A stretch of DNA of 64,000 bases. Origin: Oleiphilus messinensis (lineage in GTDB: Bacteria; Pseudomonadota; Gammaproteobacteria; Pseudomonadales; Oleiphilaceae). The translations under genes were made by a program, and so were the position numbers. Shown one piece after another: positions 27,255 through 36,235 of this stretch (position 1 is the first letter of the stretch; every line of letters begins with the position of its first letter). The DNA lies in NCBI RefSeq assembly GCF_002162375.1, contig NZ_CP021425.1, positions 3,542,766 to 3,606,765 of the forward strand, given 5' to 3'. The notes under the pieces were generated by a model. That model saw only the letters and a list, made by a program, of their open reading frames with translations, searched no databases and was not told the origin of the DNA.

Positions 27255-27878
27255 TCATGCACGAAATGGTTCAGGATCACCCTTTCCTTCGCGGATAATA
27301 ACCGGCTCATCATCGGTCAAATCAATCACTGTTGTCGGTTCAAAACCGGTGAAACCGCCATCAATGACCAAATCCAGTTCATGCTCCAGCATTTCCCGGA
27401 TTTCGTAGGGATCTGTCATCGGCAAATCATCCCCCGGCAAAATCAAAGTACAGCTCATCAAAGGCTCTGAAAGCTCTTCCAATAAAGCAAGCGCAATCGC
27501 ATTGTCCGGTACCCGTAAACCAATCTGACGACGTTTTGGATGAATCAGGCGTCGGGGAACTTCACTCGTCGCTTTCATGATAAACGTGTAAGATCCAGGT
27601 GTATGATTTTTGATCAATCGATACTGCGTATTATCAACTTTGGCATACGTGGAAATCTCTGAGAGATCGCGGCACATCAGCGTGAAGTTATGCTTATCAT
27701 CAAGCTTACGAATCCGGCGAATCCGGTCTACCGCGGCTTTGTCACCTATATGACAACCAATGGCATAGGCCGAGTCAGTGGGGTAAGCGATCACCCCACC
27801 ACCACGGATAATATCCACGGCCTGCCGAACCAGCCGAAGCTGAGGATTTTCTGGATGAATCTGAAAGAACTGGCTCAT
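27255..27878 (-). CDS. yciO: YciO-family protein (Sua5/YrdC fold)
   Basis: 207 aa. The YrdC-like fold is clear: GGGVIAYPTDSAYAIGCHIGDKAAVDRI near the start, KHNFTLMCRDLSEIS, PGSYTFIMKATSEVPRRL, IGLRVPDN and a final DEPVIIREGKGDPEPF. The LRLVRQAVDIIRGGG start and PKRRQIGLRVPD point to the YciO branch, not TsaC, so a tRNA threonylcarbamoylation role is possible but unproven. Its start overlaps the bolA-like stop by four bases. Confidence 0.88.
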   Translation of the reverse strand: MSQFFQIHPENPQLRLVRQAVDIIRGGGVIAYPTDSAYAIGCHIGDKAAVDRIRRIRKLDDKHNFTLMCRDLSEISTYAKVDNTQYRLIKNHTPGSYTFIMKATSEVPRRLIHPKRRQIGLRVPDNAIALALLEELSEPLMSCTLILPGDDLPMTDPYEIREMLEHELDLVIDGGFTGFEPTTVIDLTDDEPVIIREGKGDPEPFRA

Positions 27879-28198
27879 GACTGTTTCGACCCCCCCATGC
27901 AGTTAGGGGAATCCGGTGCAGCGTGCCCAGCCTGCAGCCACTCTTCCGGCGTGTAAGTATGGAGTGCGAGCGCATGAACACCGCCCGCCAACTCATCCGA
28001 TAAAATCTGGTAAATATGTTGGTGCCGCTTCACCTTTCCCATTCCCGAGAAGGTCTCTGAGACCAGGGTAACTTTAAAATGCGTCTCGGAATTCGGTGGG
28101 ACACTGTGCATATGACTCTCGTTTACCACCTCAAGCACTTGTACCGGCATTTGCGCTTCAAGCTTTTGTGTAATCGAATCTTGGATTGTTGTAGCCAA
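27875..28198 (-). CDS. BolA-family protein
   Basis: 107 aa. NESHMHSVPPNSETHFKVTLVSETFSGMGKVKRHQHIYQIL is the BolA core with the conserved histidines for Fe-S/glutaredoxin binding and the KxxRHQ-like motif; GGVHALALHTYTPEEW follows. BolA proteins work with monothiol glutaredoxins and also act as regulators. The gene is first in a two-gene operon with yciO, overlapping it by ATGA. Confidence 0.92.
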   Translation of the reverse strand: MATTIQDSITQKLEAQMPVQVLEVVNESHMHSVPPNSETHFKVTLVSETFSGMGKVKRHQHIYQILSDELAGGVHALALHTYTPEEWLQAGHAAPDSPNCMGGSKQS

Positions 28199-28591
28199 TT
28201 TGGCTCTCCCTCTGTCTATTTAACCGGAAACCCTGGCCAAAACCTGCACCGCGCTTCCTCAGTACTGCGTCTAAGGCCCTTATAGTAGAACAATACGACT
28301 CCAAGTAGAACAATACTGATTTAATCGGCGCATTAGCAACCCTTGAAACAGTTGGGTGCGGCCACCGGAAATTTCTGAAAATGAAACACCTGTACAATCT
28401 ACAGCTTGCCCTAAATCCTTTTAAAACCAGAGATTTTTTGACAATTCAGCAATTGTTAACAATCATCTTTATAGAGTTTACATTTCGTAAAGTGATTAAC
28501 AAAACTACCCAAGACCCCTCTGACTATTATTGAGACAATAACGAAAAGGTAAATGTAACCTGGGTCAGGGTTATGTATACCGGGATGAGCT
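28199..28591. promoter_or_regulatory. Regulatory region upstream of the OmpR-type regulator
   Basis: 393 bases without a gene. AGTAGAACAATAC is directly repeated at 28284-28296 and 28304-28316 (20-base period, two helical turns). TTGACA at 28438-28443 is a perfect -35 but no strong -10 follows; between them lies the perfect palindrome ATTGTTAACAAT (28452-28463), which looks like an operator. The start of the 28592 gene is preceded by a weak GATGAGCT ribosome site. Confidence 0.45.
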
Positions 28592-29290
28592 ATGAAAATT
28601 GCACTTCTGGAAGATGAACTGGATCAGGCAGAAAACCTGGGACGAATTCTGCGGGAACACGGACACACCTGTGAACACTATGTATCAGGTGAATCTTTTT
28701 TGTACTCTGTAACACACAATAGTTTCGATCTATTGATTATGGACTGGGAACTGCCAGACATCGAGGGTATCGATGTGGTTAAACAAATCCGGTCCCAGGT
28801 GGAATGGCGTATTCCAGTTCTGTTTCTGACCCAGCGGGATCAGGAACAGGATATCGTAGCAGCTCTGAATGCCGGTGCAGACGACTACCTCGTCAAACCA
28901 CCGCGAACCGGTGAATTGATCGCCCGACTGAGCGCGTTGTCCCGGCGGGTTCAACAGGAAACAGAAAGTCAGGTGATCAGGAAAGGGCCCTATGAAATTG
29001 ATGTCAAAGCCCGAACCGTCAAAGTAGATGGCGAACCCGTCGGCATGACTGACAAAGATTTTGAACTGACAGCTTTCATCTTCGAAAACATCGGCAGATT
29101 GCTGTCCAGAGATTATTTACTGGAGCGTGTATGGGGACTGAAAGGCTCGATTAACACCCGAACAGTGGACACCCATATGAGCCGGCTGCGACGGAAACTA
29201 AAAATCAATCCGGAGAATGGGTTCCGTATCAGGACGGTCTATCAGCACGGATATCGCCTGGAGACTGTCGATCAAAGCGAAAAAGCTTGA
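28592..29290 (+). CDS. OmpR-family response regulator
   Basis: 232 aa. Receiver domain residues 1-120 with the acidic pair E7/D8, phosphoacceptor D51 in LLIMDWELPD and the lysine in DDYLVKPP; winged-helix DNA-binding domain residues about 130-225 (MTDKDFELTAFIFENIGRLLSRDYLLERVWG, TVDTHMSRLRRKL). It is followed by the FecR/LysM gene and, after an insert, by the CHASE2 histidine kinase, its likely partner. Confidence 0.92.
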   Translation: MKIALLEDELDQAENLGRILREHGHTCEHYVSGESFLYSVTHNSFDLLIMDWELPDIEGIDVVKQIRSQVEWRIPVLFLTQRDQEQDIVAALNAGADDYLVKPPRTGELIARLSALSRRVQQETESQVIRKGPYEIDVKARTVKVDGEPVGMTDKDFELTAFIFENIGRLLSRDYLLERVWGLKGSINTRTVDTHMSRLRRKLKINPENGFRIRTVYQHGYRLETVDQSEKA

Positions 29291-29333
29291 ACACCGGGAC
29301 AGGGCTTGAACGCTGAAAACCAGCAGTGCGGTA

Positions 29334-31169
29334 GTGACAGTGAAACGAAACGAAATTGGCTCCAAAAACCGATATTCAACTCCAGCGTTTATCGCCTTGT
29401 GGTTTGCGCTGGTTCTCTCACTGGTTTGTTCACCGGCATTCACTGATGAACACGACGGTAACACCGCACAGCAATTCTCCTCGGAATCAACGACAGATAC
29501 TGCAGTCGAGCCGACAAACTCCGAATCTGAACCCGAGACCCAGACCAGCAGCGGCTCCCCAAACAATGTAACCACCGGTGTCAGTGCCCAAAAGGCAAAA
29601 CCTCAGGTTCGGACCTTACCCCCACCAAGAAGCAATCTCAGTCACGGAAAATCCCGGGATAATACCGGTAACTGGCGCTATGCCTTGAAACCGGAAGACA
29701 ATGTCTGGACCGTCGCAGAGTCCTTTCTCAACCAACGCTACTCCTGGGTCGATCTGGTTCGTTTCAATCAGATCAAGGATCCCAATCAAGTCAAAACCGG
29801 CAATACTTTGCTCATTCCAATCAGTTGGCTCAAGGTTCAACCCGCACCGGCAAAAGCATTGTCTGTCTCCGGTGAAGCCCTGTTGAAACGCAGCCAACAA
29901 CGGACATTCGATCCCATCGTTAAAAATACGTTGTTGAACGTGGGAGATACGTTGCGGACTCTGAACGGCTCAATACTGGTTCAGTTTGCTGACGGGTCTG
30001 TGTTGAGGGTTGAAGAAAACACCACGCTGATATTTAACCGTTTGTCCCAATTTGGCAAATCAGGCATGACCGACACCGGTCTGCGCCTGGAGAAAGGCCG
30101 GGTTTCCACTCGGGTGCAGCCCGTAAAAGAAAATGGCTCCCGCTATGAGATCACAACCCCTTCAGCCGTCGCGGCGGTAAGAGGAACAGAATTCCGATTA
30201 GCATCCGATGGCAACGGCAGCCAAGCAGAAGTCACTGAGGGTGTTGTGTTGTTTACAACCGGAAACAAAGAGATCACCCTGCCCGCGGGATATGGTGCCA
30301 GCAGCGACGTTAAATCCGGCCTGCAAACCATTGTCTCTCTGCCTGCAGCACCACAACCGGCAAACTTGCCAACGCTGACCAATACGCTGCCAATCACACT
30401 CACCTGGCAACCGGTTAAAGACATCCAGCAATACCGTTACCAATTGTTCAAACAAAACGAGAATGGTGACCTCGTTGAGTCCGATTTGATTACCAAACCG
30501 GATATCACGCTGACAAATCTGGTAAACGGACAATATCTGGTTGCCATGCGCGCAGTCGGATCACAAGGTTTCGAGGGCACCGACTACAAACACACCTTTA
30601 CCGTGAAAGTCCGGGCAACCCCCGTTCAACTGGTTGCACCGGCCAATAATCAGCAGTTTGATTATAAACAGCCGGTATTCAGTTGGAAAATGCCCCCGAC
30701 TCATGAACTCGCGCGTTTGGAAATTGCCGTCGACGATGGGTTTGAGAAAACCGTCGTACAAAGCAACTATATTCAGGATAACGCCCAGCAACTTGATGTT
30801 CAGCTCAGCCCGGGATACTACTACTGGCGCGTACAAACACTGGCCGGCAGCGAAGACATCGCCCACAGCGAAACCCGCCGCCTCGCCATTAAAGGCAAAA
30901 TGGAGGCAACATCCATTCTCAGCGTGAACTACAGTGGCAACCGGGTAAAAGTCTTCTGGAAATCCATCCCGGTAGCAGAAAGTTATGAAGTGCAACTTTC
31001 CAAGTCTCCAGAGTTCACCATCATCCAAAGCCAGGAAACCGTCACCGACCCCAACATCGCCATCCGACTCGACGAAGGCGAACGCTACTACATCCGAGTC
31101 AGAGGCATCGCGAATGAACTCTGGGAACCGCAATACAGCTTGCCATATGAGCTTACGACGGGGTTTTGA
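29334..31169 (+). CDS. FecR-domain protein with LysM motif and fibronectin-like repeats
   Basis: 611 aa. Signal peptide or anchor at residues about 17-38 (AFIALWFALVLSLVCSPAF), a low-complexity Ser/Thr/Glu region, a LysM-type peptidoglycan-binding motif at about 115-165 (DNVWTVAESFLNQRYSWVDLVRFNQI, TGNTLLIPISWL), a FecR domain at about 195-315 (GDTLRTLNGSILVQFADGSVLRVEENTTL, SAVAAVRGTEFRLA) and tandem fibronectin-like strands to the end. The start is GTG with no visible Shine-Dalgarno; an in-frame stop at 29307 blocks longer versions. FecR/LysM proteins are commonly coded with CHASE2 sensor kinases or adenylate cyclases and probably act in the periplasm as a sensory partner. Confidence 0.85.
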   Translation: MTVKRNEIGSKNRYSTPAFIALWFALVLSLVCSPAFTDEHDGNTAQQFSSESTTDTAVEPTNSESEPETQTSSGSPNNVTTGVSAQKAKPQVRTLPPPRSNLSHGKSRDNTGNWRYALKPEDNVWTVAESFLNQRYSWVDLVRFNQIKDPNQVKTGNTLLIPISWLKVQPAPAKALSVSGEALLKRSQQRTFDPIVKNTLLNVGDTLRTLNGSILVQFADGSVLRVEENTTLIFNRLSQFGKSGMTDTGLRLEKGRVSTRVQPVKENGSRYEITTPSAVAAVRGTEFRLASDGNGSQAEVTEGVVLFTTGNKEITLPAGYGASSDVKSGLQTIVSLPAAPQPANLPTLTNTLPITLTWQPVKDIQQYRYQLFKQNENGDLVESDLITKPDITLTNLVNGQYLVAMRAVGSQGFEGTDYKHTFTVKVRATPVQLVAPANNQQFDYKQPVFSWKMPPTHELARLEIAVDDGFEKTVVQSNYIQDNAQQLDVQLSPGYYYWRVQTLAGSEDIAHSETRRLAIKGKMEATSILSVNYSGNRVKVFWKSIPVAESYEVQLSKSPEFTIIQSQETVTDPNIAIRLDEGERYYIRVRGIANELWEPQYSLPYELTTGF

Positions 31170-31372
31170 ATAGTGGTGCTGGACGTATCCGTGGCCAATA
31201 AAATCCGGACGTCGCTATTTAGCCAAATCTCTTGTTAATGAAATACCTCGTGTTTCAGGCGCTATTCATCGCAAAGATTTCTATCCAAGATAGGGATCTG
31301 TACTACATTTAACTTAGTCCCAACAGTTATATCCACCGTTATATTCTCCTAGTCCGAGTAAGGCTCAAAGTA

Positions 31373-32386
31373 ATGAGAATCAAAAGAAGTTTATTATTAA
31401 TATTGTCAGTATTTTTTATTACTAGTTGTGAGGGCCCTGATAATTGGAATAACGAGGAGAAATGCTTCGAACACAAATCTATCGAATCGTCTGCTGTTAA
31501 CCACCTCACCTCCTTTAAACTGCCACACACAGAATTGAATAACTGCAGATTCCCCGTAAATTTAGAAAACACTCGTGAAAAAATTTGTCATCCGACCTTT
31601 TCATCATTAATAAACAGAAATTTTTTGCAGCCCGAATGGATAAGCTTCACAGCACACTATGCTCTTAGCGACAACTCTACAGAACGATCAGATATTCCAA
31701 ATTCCAATACATCTATGAGTAACAAGGATCAAATGCCTATCAAATCCGAGTCCTCAAACTCGACAGTTTCAGTACTAATCGCGACTCCTAAATTATTGGG
31801 GCTTGAACACAGCTATTATGAATCAGTTGATTTACCCTCGAATAAACTCAATATGTACGAAGATTTCGAGAGGAATGTATGGACTTCTGTTTCGGCTTAT
31901 ATCCACTCATGCTCAGCGGAAGTAGAGGACCTGAGGGTAATGATGCGAGTGACCTACGATGAAAATGCTCCAAGCATTCCATCACAAATGTCGGTTCTAA
32001 TGTATAGCAACGATATTCTCGATCGAGTTACTGTTTTAAATATTGAGCACAAACGTAATTCAAATACTTCAGATATCGGTCGTTCGGTATCTTCTTTGTC
32101 GCAAGCAGGATGGGTGTGGGGAGATAATTCTGCCCCGTCATCAAATGACATACGACCGGTATGCTCATTGCCCAGTGAATGGAATTTCACAGCAAGGAAT
32201 CACCTCACCCTATCCAGCTCAAATAACAGCCTTTCTTGTAGATCAGATACTGTAAGTTGCGGATCTAAAACAACTTGCGGCCAGATGGCAAATTGTGAGG
32301 AGGCAAAAAACTATTTCGAGCAGTGTGGTCTAACAAGTCTAGATGGTGACAGCGACGGAATTCCCTGTGATAACCTCTGTATATGA
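31373..32386 (+). CDS. Putative lipoprotein with C-terminal excalibur domain
   Basis: 337 aa. The lipobox FFITSC follows a short charged N-terminus and hydrophobic stretch (residues 5-19). The centre is Ser/Asn-rich and unrecognised. The last 40 residues (CGQMANCEEAKNYFEQCGL, then LDGDSDGIPCDNLC) are an excalibur calcium-binding domain with its D-x-D-x-D-G loop and conserved cysteines. Base composition is more AT-rich than that of the flanking signalling genes. It lies in the insert that separates the FecR gene from the CHASE2 kinase and has no obvious operon partner. Confidence 0.8.
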   Translation: MRIKRSLLLILSVFFITSCEGPDNWNNEEKCFEHKSIESSAVNHLTSFKLPHTELNNCRFPVNLENTREKICHPTFSSLINRNFLQPEWISFTAHYALSDNSTERSDIPNSNTSMSNKDQMPIKSESSNSTVSVLIATPKLLGLEHSYYESVDLPSNKLNMYEDFERNVWTSVSAYIHSCSAEVEDLRVMMRVTYDENAPSIPSQMSVLMYSNDILDRVTVLNIEHKRNSNTSDIGRSVSSLSQAGWVWGDNSAPSSNDIRPVCSLPSEWNFTARNHLTLSSSNNSLSCRSDTVSCGSKTTCGQMANCEEAKNYFEQCGLTSLDGDSDGIPCDNLCI

Positions 32387-32588
32387 ACTGAAAGGCTACT
32401 GACGCCGAGTTTAAAGCTCCGCCTCTCAGGGTGCCTGCGAAAATACTTTAATTGCACGCCCTGCGCTCTATTGACGCACACTTGTTTGAACAGACATAAA
32501 TATCAATCGTTCAAAACTTCTCCCGAATTAAGAAGCCTCAGCCATGACATGATTCAGTTTTTTCACTTAGAGTTCGACAATATTTGAC

Positions 32589-32888
32589 TTACCTATTATT
32601 TGAGGATTCGTAACTACGCTCAATTTTGGCAATATCAACCTTGTACCAACTGTACCATTGTCGTTTGCCAAGAGTTTGCGCTTCTATGTGTTGGATATCC
32701 CTTTTCCAGGCTTGAATATCCTCAAGGCTTTGCCAGTATGATACTGCTATTTCCGTGTCGCCCTCTGTGCAGGCATTGAAAGCGTTGCATCCGTATTTGG
32801 AAAACGCTAAATCTCGCATTTTCTGAGCGGTCTCGGAGTACTGCGAATCAAGCGCTTTGATTTTTGCGGTGAAGATGACTGCGTACAT
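32589..32888 (-). CDS. Antibiotic biosynthesis monooxygenase-like (ABM) protein
   Basis: 99 aa, the size of a single ABM ferredoxin-like domain. MYAVIFTAKIKALDSQYSETAQKMRDLAF, then TEGDTEIAVSYWQSLEDIQAWKRDIQHIEAQTLGK and WYSWYKVDIAKIE match the YHR0/ABM pattern (strand, helix, S-x-W-S-l-eai-aWk, late Y). Such small proteins are often involved in quinone or heme chemistry; the substrate is unknown. It is encoded on the opposite strand within the AT-richer insert. Confidence 0.8.
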   Translation of the reverse strand: MYAVIFTAKIKALDSQYSETAQKMRDLAFSKYGCNAFNACTEGDTEIAVSYWQSLEDIQAWKRDIQHIEAQTLGKRQWYSWYKVDIAKIERSYESSNNR

Positions 32889-33210
32889 TATTTATCCATT
32901 TAACATTTAGGTTTTTACAATTGCACTTCGGTTTTTACAGCTGCACTTAGTTTTTTACAACGACGCATAGTACATTGCATTGAATTACTGAACGATAAAA
33001 ATGCGCTGATACTTTACTATCCTGAATAGATCGGTCAAGAACTGAACTCCTGACCATGTGAATTCATCTGAAGCCCAGGGGATAAAACCCTCAATTGAAC
33101 GAATGCAGTGGTGGCTTCGAGTGTGTTTACAGTATTTTACATTCCATTGGAAGGTGTCACTAATTGCCCCTATACTCGGTTTACACATCTGATGAATAGT
33201 TACCTGTTAC
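32889..33210. repeat. Intergenic region with 20-base tandem repeat
   Basis: 322 bases without a gene. GGTTTTTACAATTGCACTTC (32910-32929) is followed directly by a near copy (32930-32949, AGCTGCACTTA variant) and a third partial copy (GTTTTTTACAAC, 32950-32961). The rest shows no promoter or hairpin that I can support; the region should hold the promoter of the CHASE2 kinase gene at 33211. Confidence 0.6.
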
Positions 33211-35865
33211 ATGCAAAAACCCAAAACCAGCTACTCTGTATTTGAGCAGCATATTCTGGCTGTCTTCCTGATTGTCTTTGTCTGCATCTGTATTACGTTT
33301 GATTTCACCAAAAAGCTCGATAACATTTTCTACGACCTCTACATACAGTTGTTTCCTCAGTCCGTACCCAGTGACGTTGTGATAATTGCAGTAGACGAAC
33401 AAAGTCTGATTGCCCTTGGGCAATGGCCCTGGCAACGGAGTTTACATGCCCAATTACTGGATACGCTGATTGAGCTCCCCCCTGAACTACAACCTGAAGC
33501 GATTGTTTTTGACATAATTTTTGCAGAGGAAGACCAGAAGAATCCTGATAATGATTTTCAGCTCGCCGGAGCAATGAACGAAAGTGGCCGGGTATTGATT
33601 CCGGTTCATATTCATCCACTGAGCAATCGGGAAACCCTCGCAGAAATCACGCCAATTGCTCCGCTTGCCGAAGCAGCTGTCGGTATGGGTCATGCACATG
33701 TCGAGCTGGATGACGATGGCATCACTCGTGGTCTGTACCTCAACGTGGGCATGGGGCAAGCCTATTGGTCCGCCCTATCCCTTGCCACTCTGGATTGGAT
33801 ACGCGGCAAAAAACGCTCTCCGTTGAAAGCATTCAGTAGCAGTCAACGGACGTCTCCCTACGTCAATATTCGGGAGAACTATGTGATGATCCCCTTTGCA
33901 GGGGGCGCTGGATCGATTACAACGTATTCCTATATCGATATCCTGACCGGGGATATCGGGCCAGAGGTGTTTAGCGGCAAAGTCGTCTTTATCGGTTCGA
34001 CTGCAGCAGGTCTGGGTGACTTCCTGTCAACGCCGGTGTCCGGCTTGTCATCCCCGATGTCCGGTGTTGAATTTCATGCCAATGTGTATAGTGCGTTACA
34101 AGAAAAAACCGTGATCACTCTGGTACCACGCTATTGGCACTATTTGCTGAGCGTCGCGTTTGTCTTGATATCGGTTTTACTCATTCCCCGGATCAAACCG
34201 GAGCGAACACTGCCTGTTACACTGACCATATTGATACTGGTTTTGAGCTTCAGTTTCATCGTACTTCATCAGATGAATCAATGGTATGAACCTACACCGG
34301 CATTGATAGCCATTCTCGCCGCTTATCCATTGTGGAGCTGGCGGCGGATTTCAGAACTAAACCGATTCCTAAACCAGGAACTCGAAACCCTCTCCATGGA
34401 GCCCAAACTCAGCCACAGGCGGGTCGGGAATTTCCACCCGCCGGATCTGCTCGACGCGGTAATTTTCCTCCTGAACCCGAAGGGATGGTATTGCTCTTTG
34501 AATAGCGATGTCATTAAACATCAACACCTGGATCGCCACTCGGAATTGGATTCCATGACCCCGGGTTTCTGGCTGCATAAAGCAACAGAATCCTGGATTT
34601 GTTTTTCCCTGGCTGATCGACACTGGGTGATCGGGTTGCAATGGAGTGAAGATAATCACCTTGATCAGAAGCGTGCCTTTTTACACCGCATTTTATTGCT
34701 CGATAAACTGGATCAACCCGGGAGTACAGTATTCGCCCCCACTGAACGTTTGGCCCATCGAATTAACCAGGTTCAGGAGGCCATACTGAATATGCGAGAC
34801 ATGCGCCGCTTTGTCTCAGAAGGCTTTGACCGTATGCCAGACGGTGTAATCGTGACGGATCCAGTGGGCTCTATTATATTTGCCAACTCCCACAGTGAAC
34901 TGATGCTTGAGCAACCCCGGCAAACACTTCTGGGACAGCCCTTGCAACGAATTCTTTCCAGTTTTACGGCACAAGATCCGGATGCATGGCAGCCCCTTTT
35001 TACACGGGTGTTATTACAAGCCCGGGTTCATTCAATGGAAGTCAGGCTCGCACATTTGGACTTGCTACTGCAGTTTGCGCCGTTTGAAACGGAAAACCCG
35101 GGCGAAGCCGGCATGATCGTCAATCTTTCTAACATCACGCAGTTCAAGGAAGAGCAACGCAGACGGAATGAAACCATCGATTTCCTGTCCCACGATGTGC
35201 GCTCACCACTGGTATCGCAACTTGCACTGCTGGACAATATCGAATCCGGTATTACCGCTGTAAGCGATGAAACCTTTGGCCAGATACGATCCCACGCAAT
35301 CCGGAGCCTCAACCTTGCCGATCAATTTTTGCAAATTGCCCGAGCAGAACAAGTCGAATCCGACAGTTTTTATGACTGTAACTTGATCGACATTTTACTC
35401 AACGCAACGGATTCTTGCATGGCAAAAGCACGTCAAAAGGACATTCACATCGATTTTGACCCTGATATGGATGACTGCTGGGTGAAGGGAAATCCGGAAT
35501 TGCTTGAACGCCTTTTCATCAATTTGATAGGCAATGCCTTGAAGTACAGCCCGGCGACAACAACTGTGAGTGTCGAGATAACTGAAAATCAGGAAGGCAC
35601 TCACCAACAATCGGATTTATGGCACGTGACAATTTCTGATCAGGGTATCGGTATCGACCCGGATGAGATTGACGGCATTTTTGATCGCTTCAAGCGACAA
35701 AAAAAGAGCGAAACGCAAGGTGAAAAAGGTGCCGGCCTGGGATTAAGATTTGTCAAAGTCGTGGTCGAGAAACATCAAGGCACCATCAATGTGGCAAGCA
35801 CACCCAAGCTGGGCAGCACTTTCTGTGTCTCCCTGCCCAAACTCGACTATATCGAACCCGCATAG
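33211..35865 (+). CDS. CHASE2-domain sensor histidine kinase
   Basis: 884 aa. N-terminal membrane helix (HILAVFLIVFVCICITFDF, residues 13-31), a large periplasmic CHASE2 domain (VVIIAVDEQSLIALGQWPWQRSLHAQLLD, AIVFDIIFAEED, VFIGSTAAGLGDFLSTP, GVEFHANVYSAL), three membrane helices at about 309-375, a linker, a PAS-like domain (RMPDGVIVTDPVGSIIFANSHSELML) and a HisKA/HATPase pair with phosphoacceptor H661 in DFLSHDVRSPL, N-box LIGNALKYSP and G-box GAGLGLRFVK. Together with the upstream OmpR-type regulator and the FecR protein it forms the CHASE2/FecR signalling set seen in many proteobacteria. The ATG has a weak Shine-Dalgarno. Confidence 0.92.
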   Translation: MQKPKTSYSVFEQHILAVFLIVFVCICITFDFTKKLDNIFYDLYIQLFPQSVPSDVVIIAVDEQSLIALGQWPWQRSLHAQLLDTLIELPPELQPEAIVFDIIFAEEDQKNPDNDFQLAGAMNESGRVLIPVHIHPLSNRETLAEITPIAPLAEAAVGMGHAHVELDDDGITRGLYLNVGMGQAYWSALSLATLDWIRGKKRSPLKAFSSSQRTSPYVNIRENYVMIPFAGGAGSITTYSYIDILTGDIGPEVFSGKVVFIGSTAAGLGDFLSTPVSGLSSPMSGVEFHANVYSALQEKTVITLVPRYWHYLLSVAFVLISVLLIPRIKPERTLPVTLTILILVLSFSFIVLHQMNQWYEPTPALIAILAAYPLWSWRRISELNRFLNQELETLSMEPKLSHRRVGNFHPPDLLDAVIFLLNPKGWYCSLNSDVIKHQHLDRHSELDSMTPGFWLHKATESWICFSLADRHWVIGLQWSEDNHLDQKRAFLHRILLLDKLDQPGSTVFAPTERLAHRINQVQEAILNMRDMRRFVSEGFDRMPDGVIVTDPVGSIIFANSHSELMLEQPRQTLLGQPLQRILSSFTAQDPDAWQPLFTRVLLQARVHSMEVRLAHLDLLLQFAPFETENPGEAGMIVNLSNITQFKEEQRRRNETIDFLSHDVRSPLVSQLALLDNIESGITAVSDETFGQIRSHAIRSLNLADQFLQIARAEQVESDSFYDCNLIDILLNATDSCMAKARQKDIHIDFDPDMDDCWVKGNPELLERLFINLIGNALKYSPATTTVSVEITENQEGTHQQSDLWHVTISDQGIGIDPDEIDGIFDRFKRQKKSETQGEKGAGLGLRFVKVVVEKHQGTINVASTPKLGSTFCVSLPKLDYIEPA

Positions 35866-35915
35866 TACACCACCTCCCCCCCCATATGGGGGATACAAAG
35901 TTCGCATTGTAACTT

Positions 35916-35921
35916 TATAAT
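35916..35921 (+). promoter_or_regulatory. Candidate -10 box upstream of structured RNA
   Basis: TATAAT is a perfect -10 element, 51 bases after the CHASE2 kinase stop. Seventeen bases upstream the -35 would be ATACAA, a weak match. Transcription would start at about 35928 and produce the structured RNA that ends at the terminator at 36175. A CCCCCATATGGGGG palindrome (35877-35890) sits just ahead. Confidence 0.4.
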
Positions 35922-35927
35922 TCACTT

Positions 35928-36175
35928 ATGCGTTCTATTTCGAACACCCAACCATTCGTTGCTTTCGATTTATTTCATTAGTGAAACTATCGTAAGCAAC
36001 TGCCGAATGCTTGGGGAGTGGTCACTACACTCTTTGTTGCTCGTAGTTAGTAACCACTCGCCTTGCACGACTACTCAATCTGATTGAGTAGTGCACTGTG
36101 TATTGGCTTACGTTCACTTGCCCTGTAAGCCAGTCATCACCCTTTTACAGCCGACAATTTGTCGGCTGTTTTTTT
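35928..36175 (+). ncRNA. Candidate structured RNA of about 250 nt (five hairpins ending in a terminator)
   Basis: No coding frame is seen, but five hairpins can be drawn in a row. I: 35958-36000, GTTGCTT pairing with AAGCAAC and inner CGAT/ATCG and TTTCA/TGAAA. II: 36016-36059, GAGTGGT with ACCACTC plus ACTAC/GTAGT. III: 36064-36095, CTACTCAAT with ATTGAGTAG (9 bp, triloop) extended by TGCA/TGCA. IV: 36104-36132, TGGCTTAC with GTAAGCCA. V: the intrinsic terminator. A perfect -10 lies upstream. It could be an independent small RNA, the 3' end of the kinase mRNA, or an attenuator/riboswitch of the FIST gene whose ribosome site lies 46 bases beyond. I recognise no known RNA family. Confidence 0.45.
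36147..36175 (+). terminator. Rho-independent terminator
   Basis: A perfect 10-bp stem, ACAGCCGACA (36147-36156) with TGTCGGCTGT (36160-36169), triloop ATT, directly followed by seven T. This is the strongest intrinsic terminator in the window. Confidence 0.9.
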
Positions 36176-36235
36176 ATGACTGTTTTTTGATCAGGCACTA
36201 TACTTAGGATGGTTGTATCCCGGAGGTAGCCTGCA

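Noticed and set aside
32910-32961. Possible CRISPR-like array
   Set aside because: The units are contiguous 20-mers without spacers and only two and a half copies; no cas gene is present.
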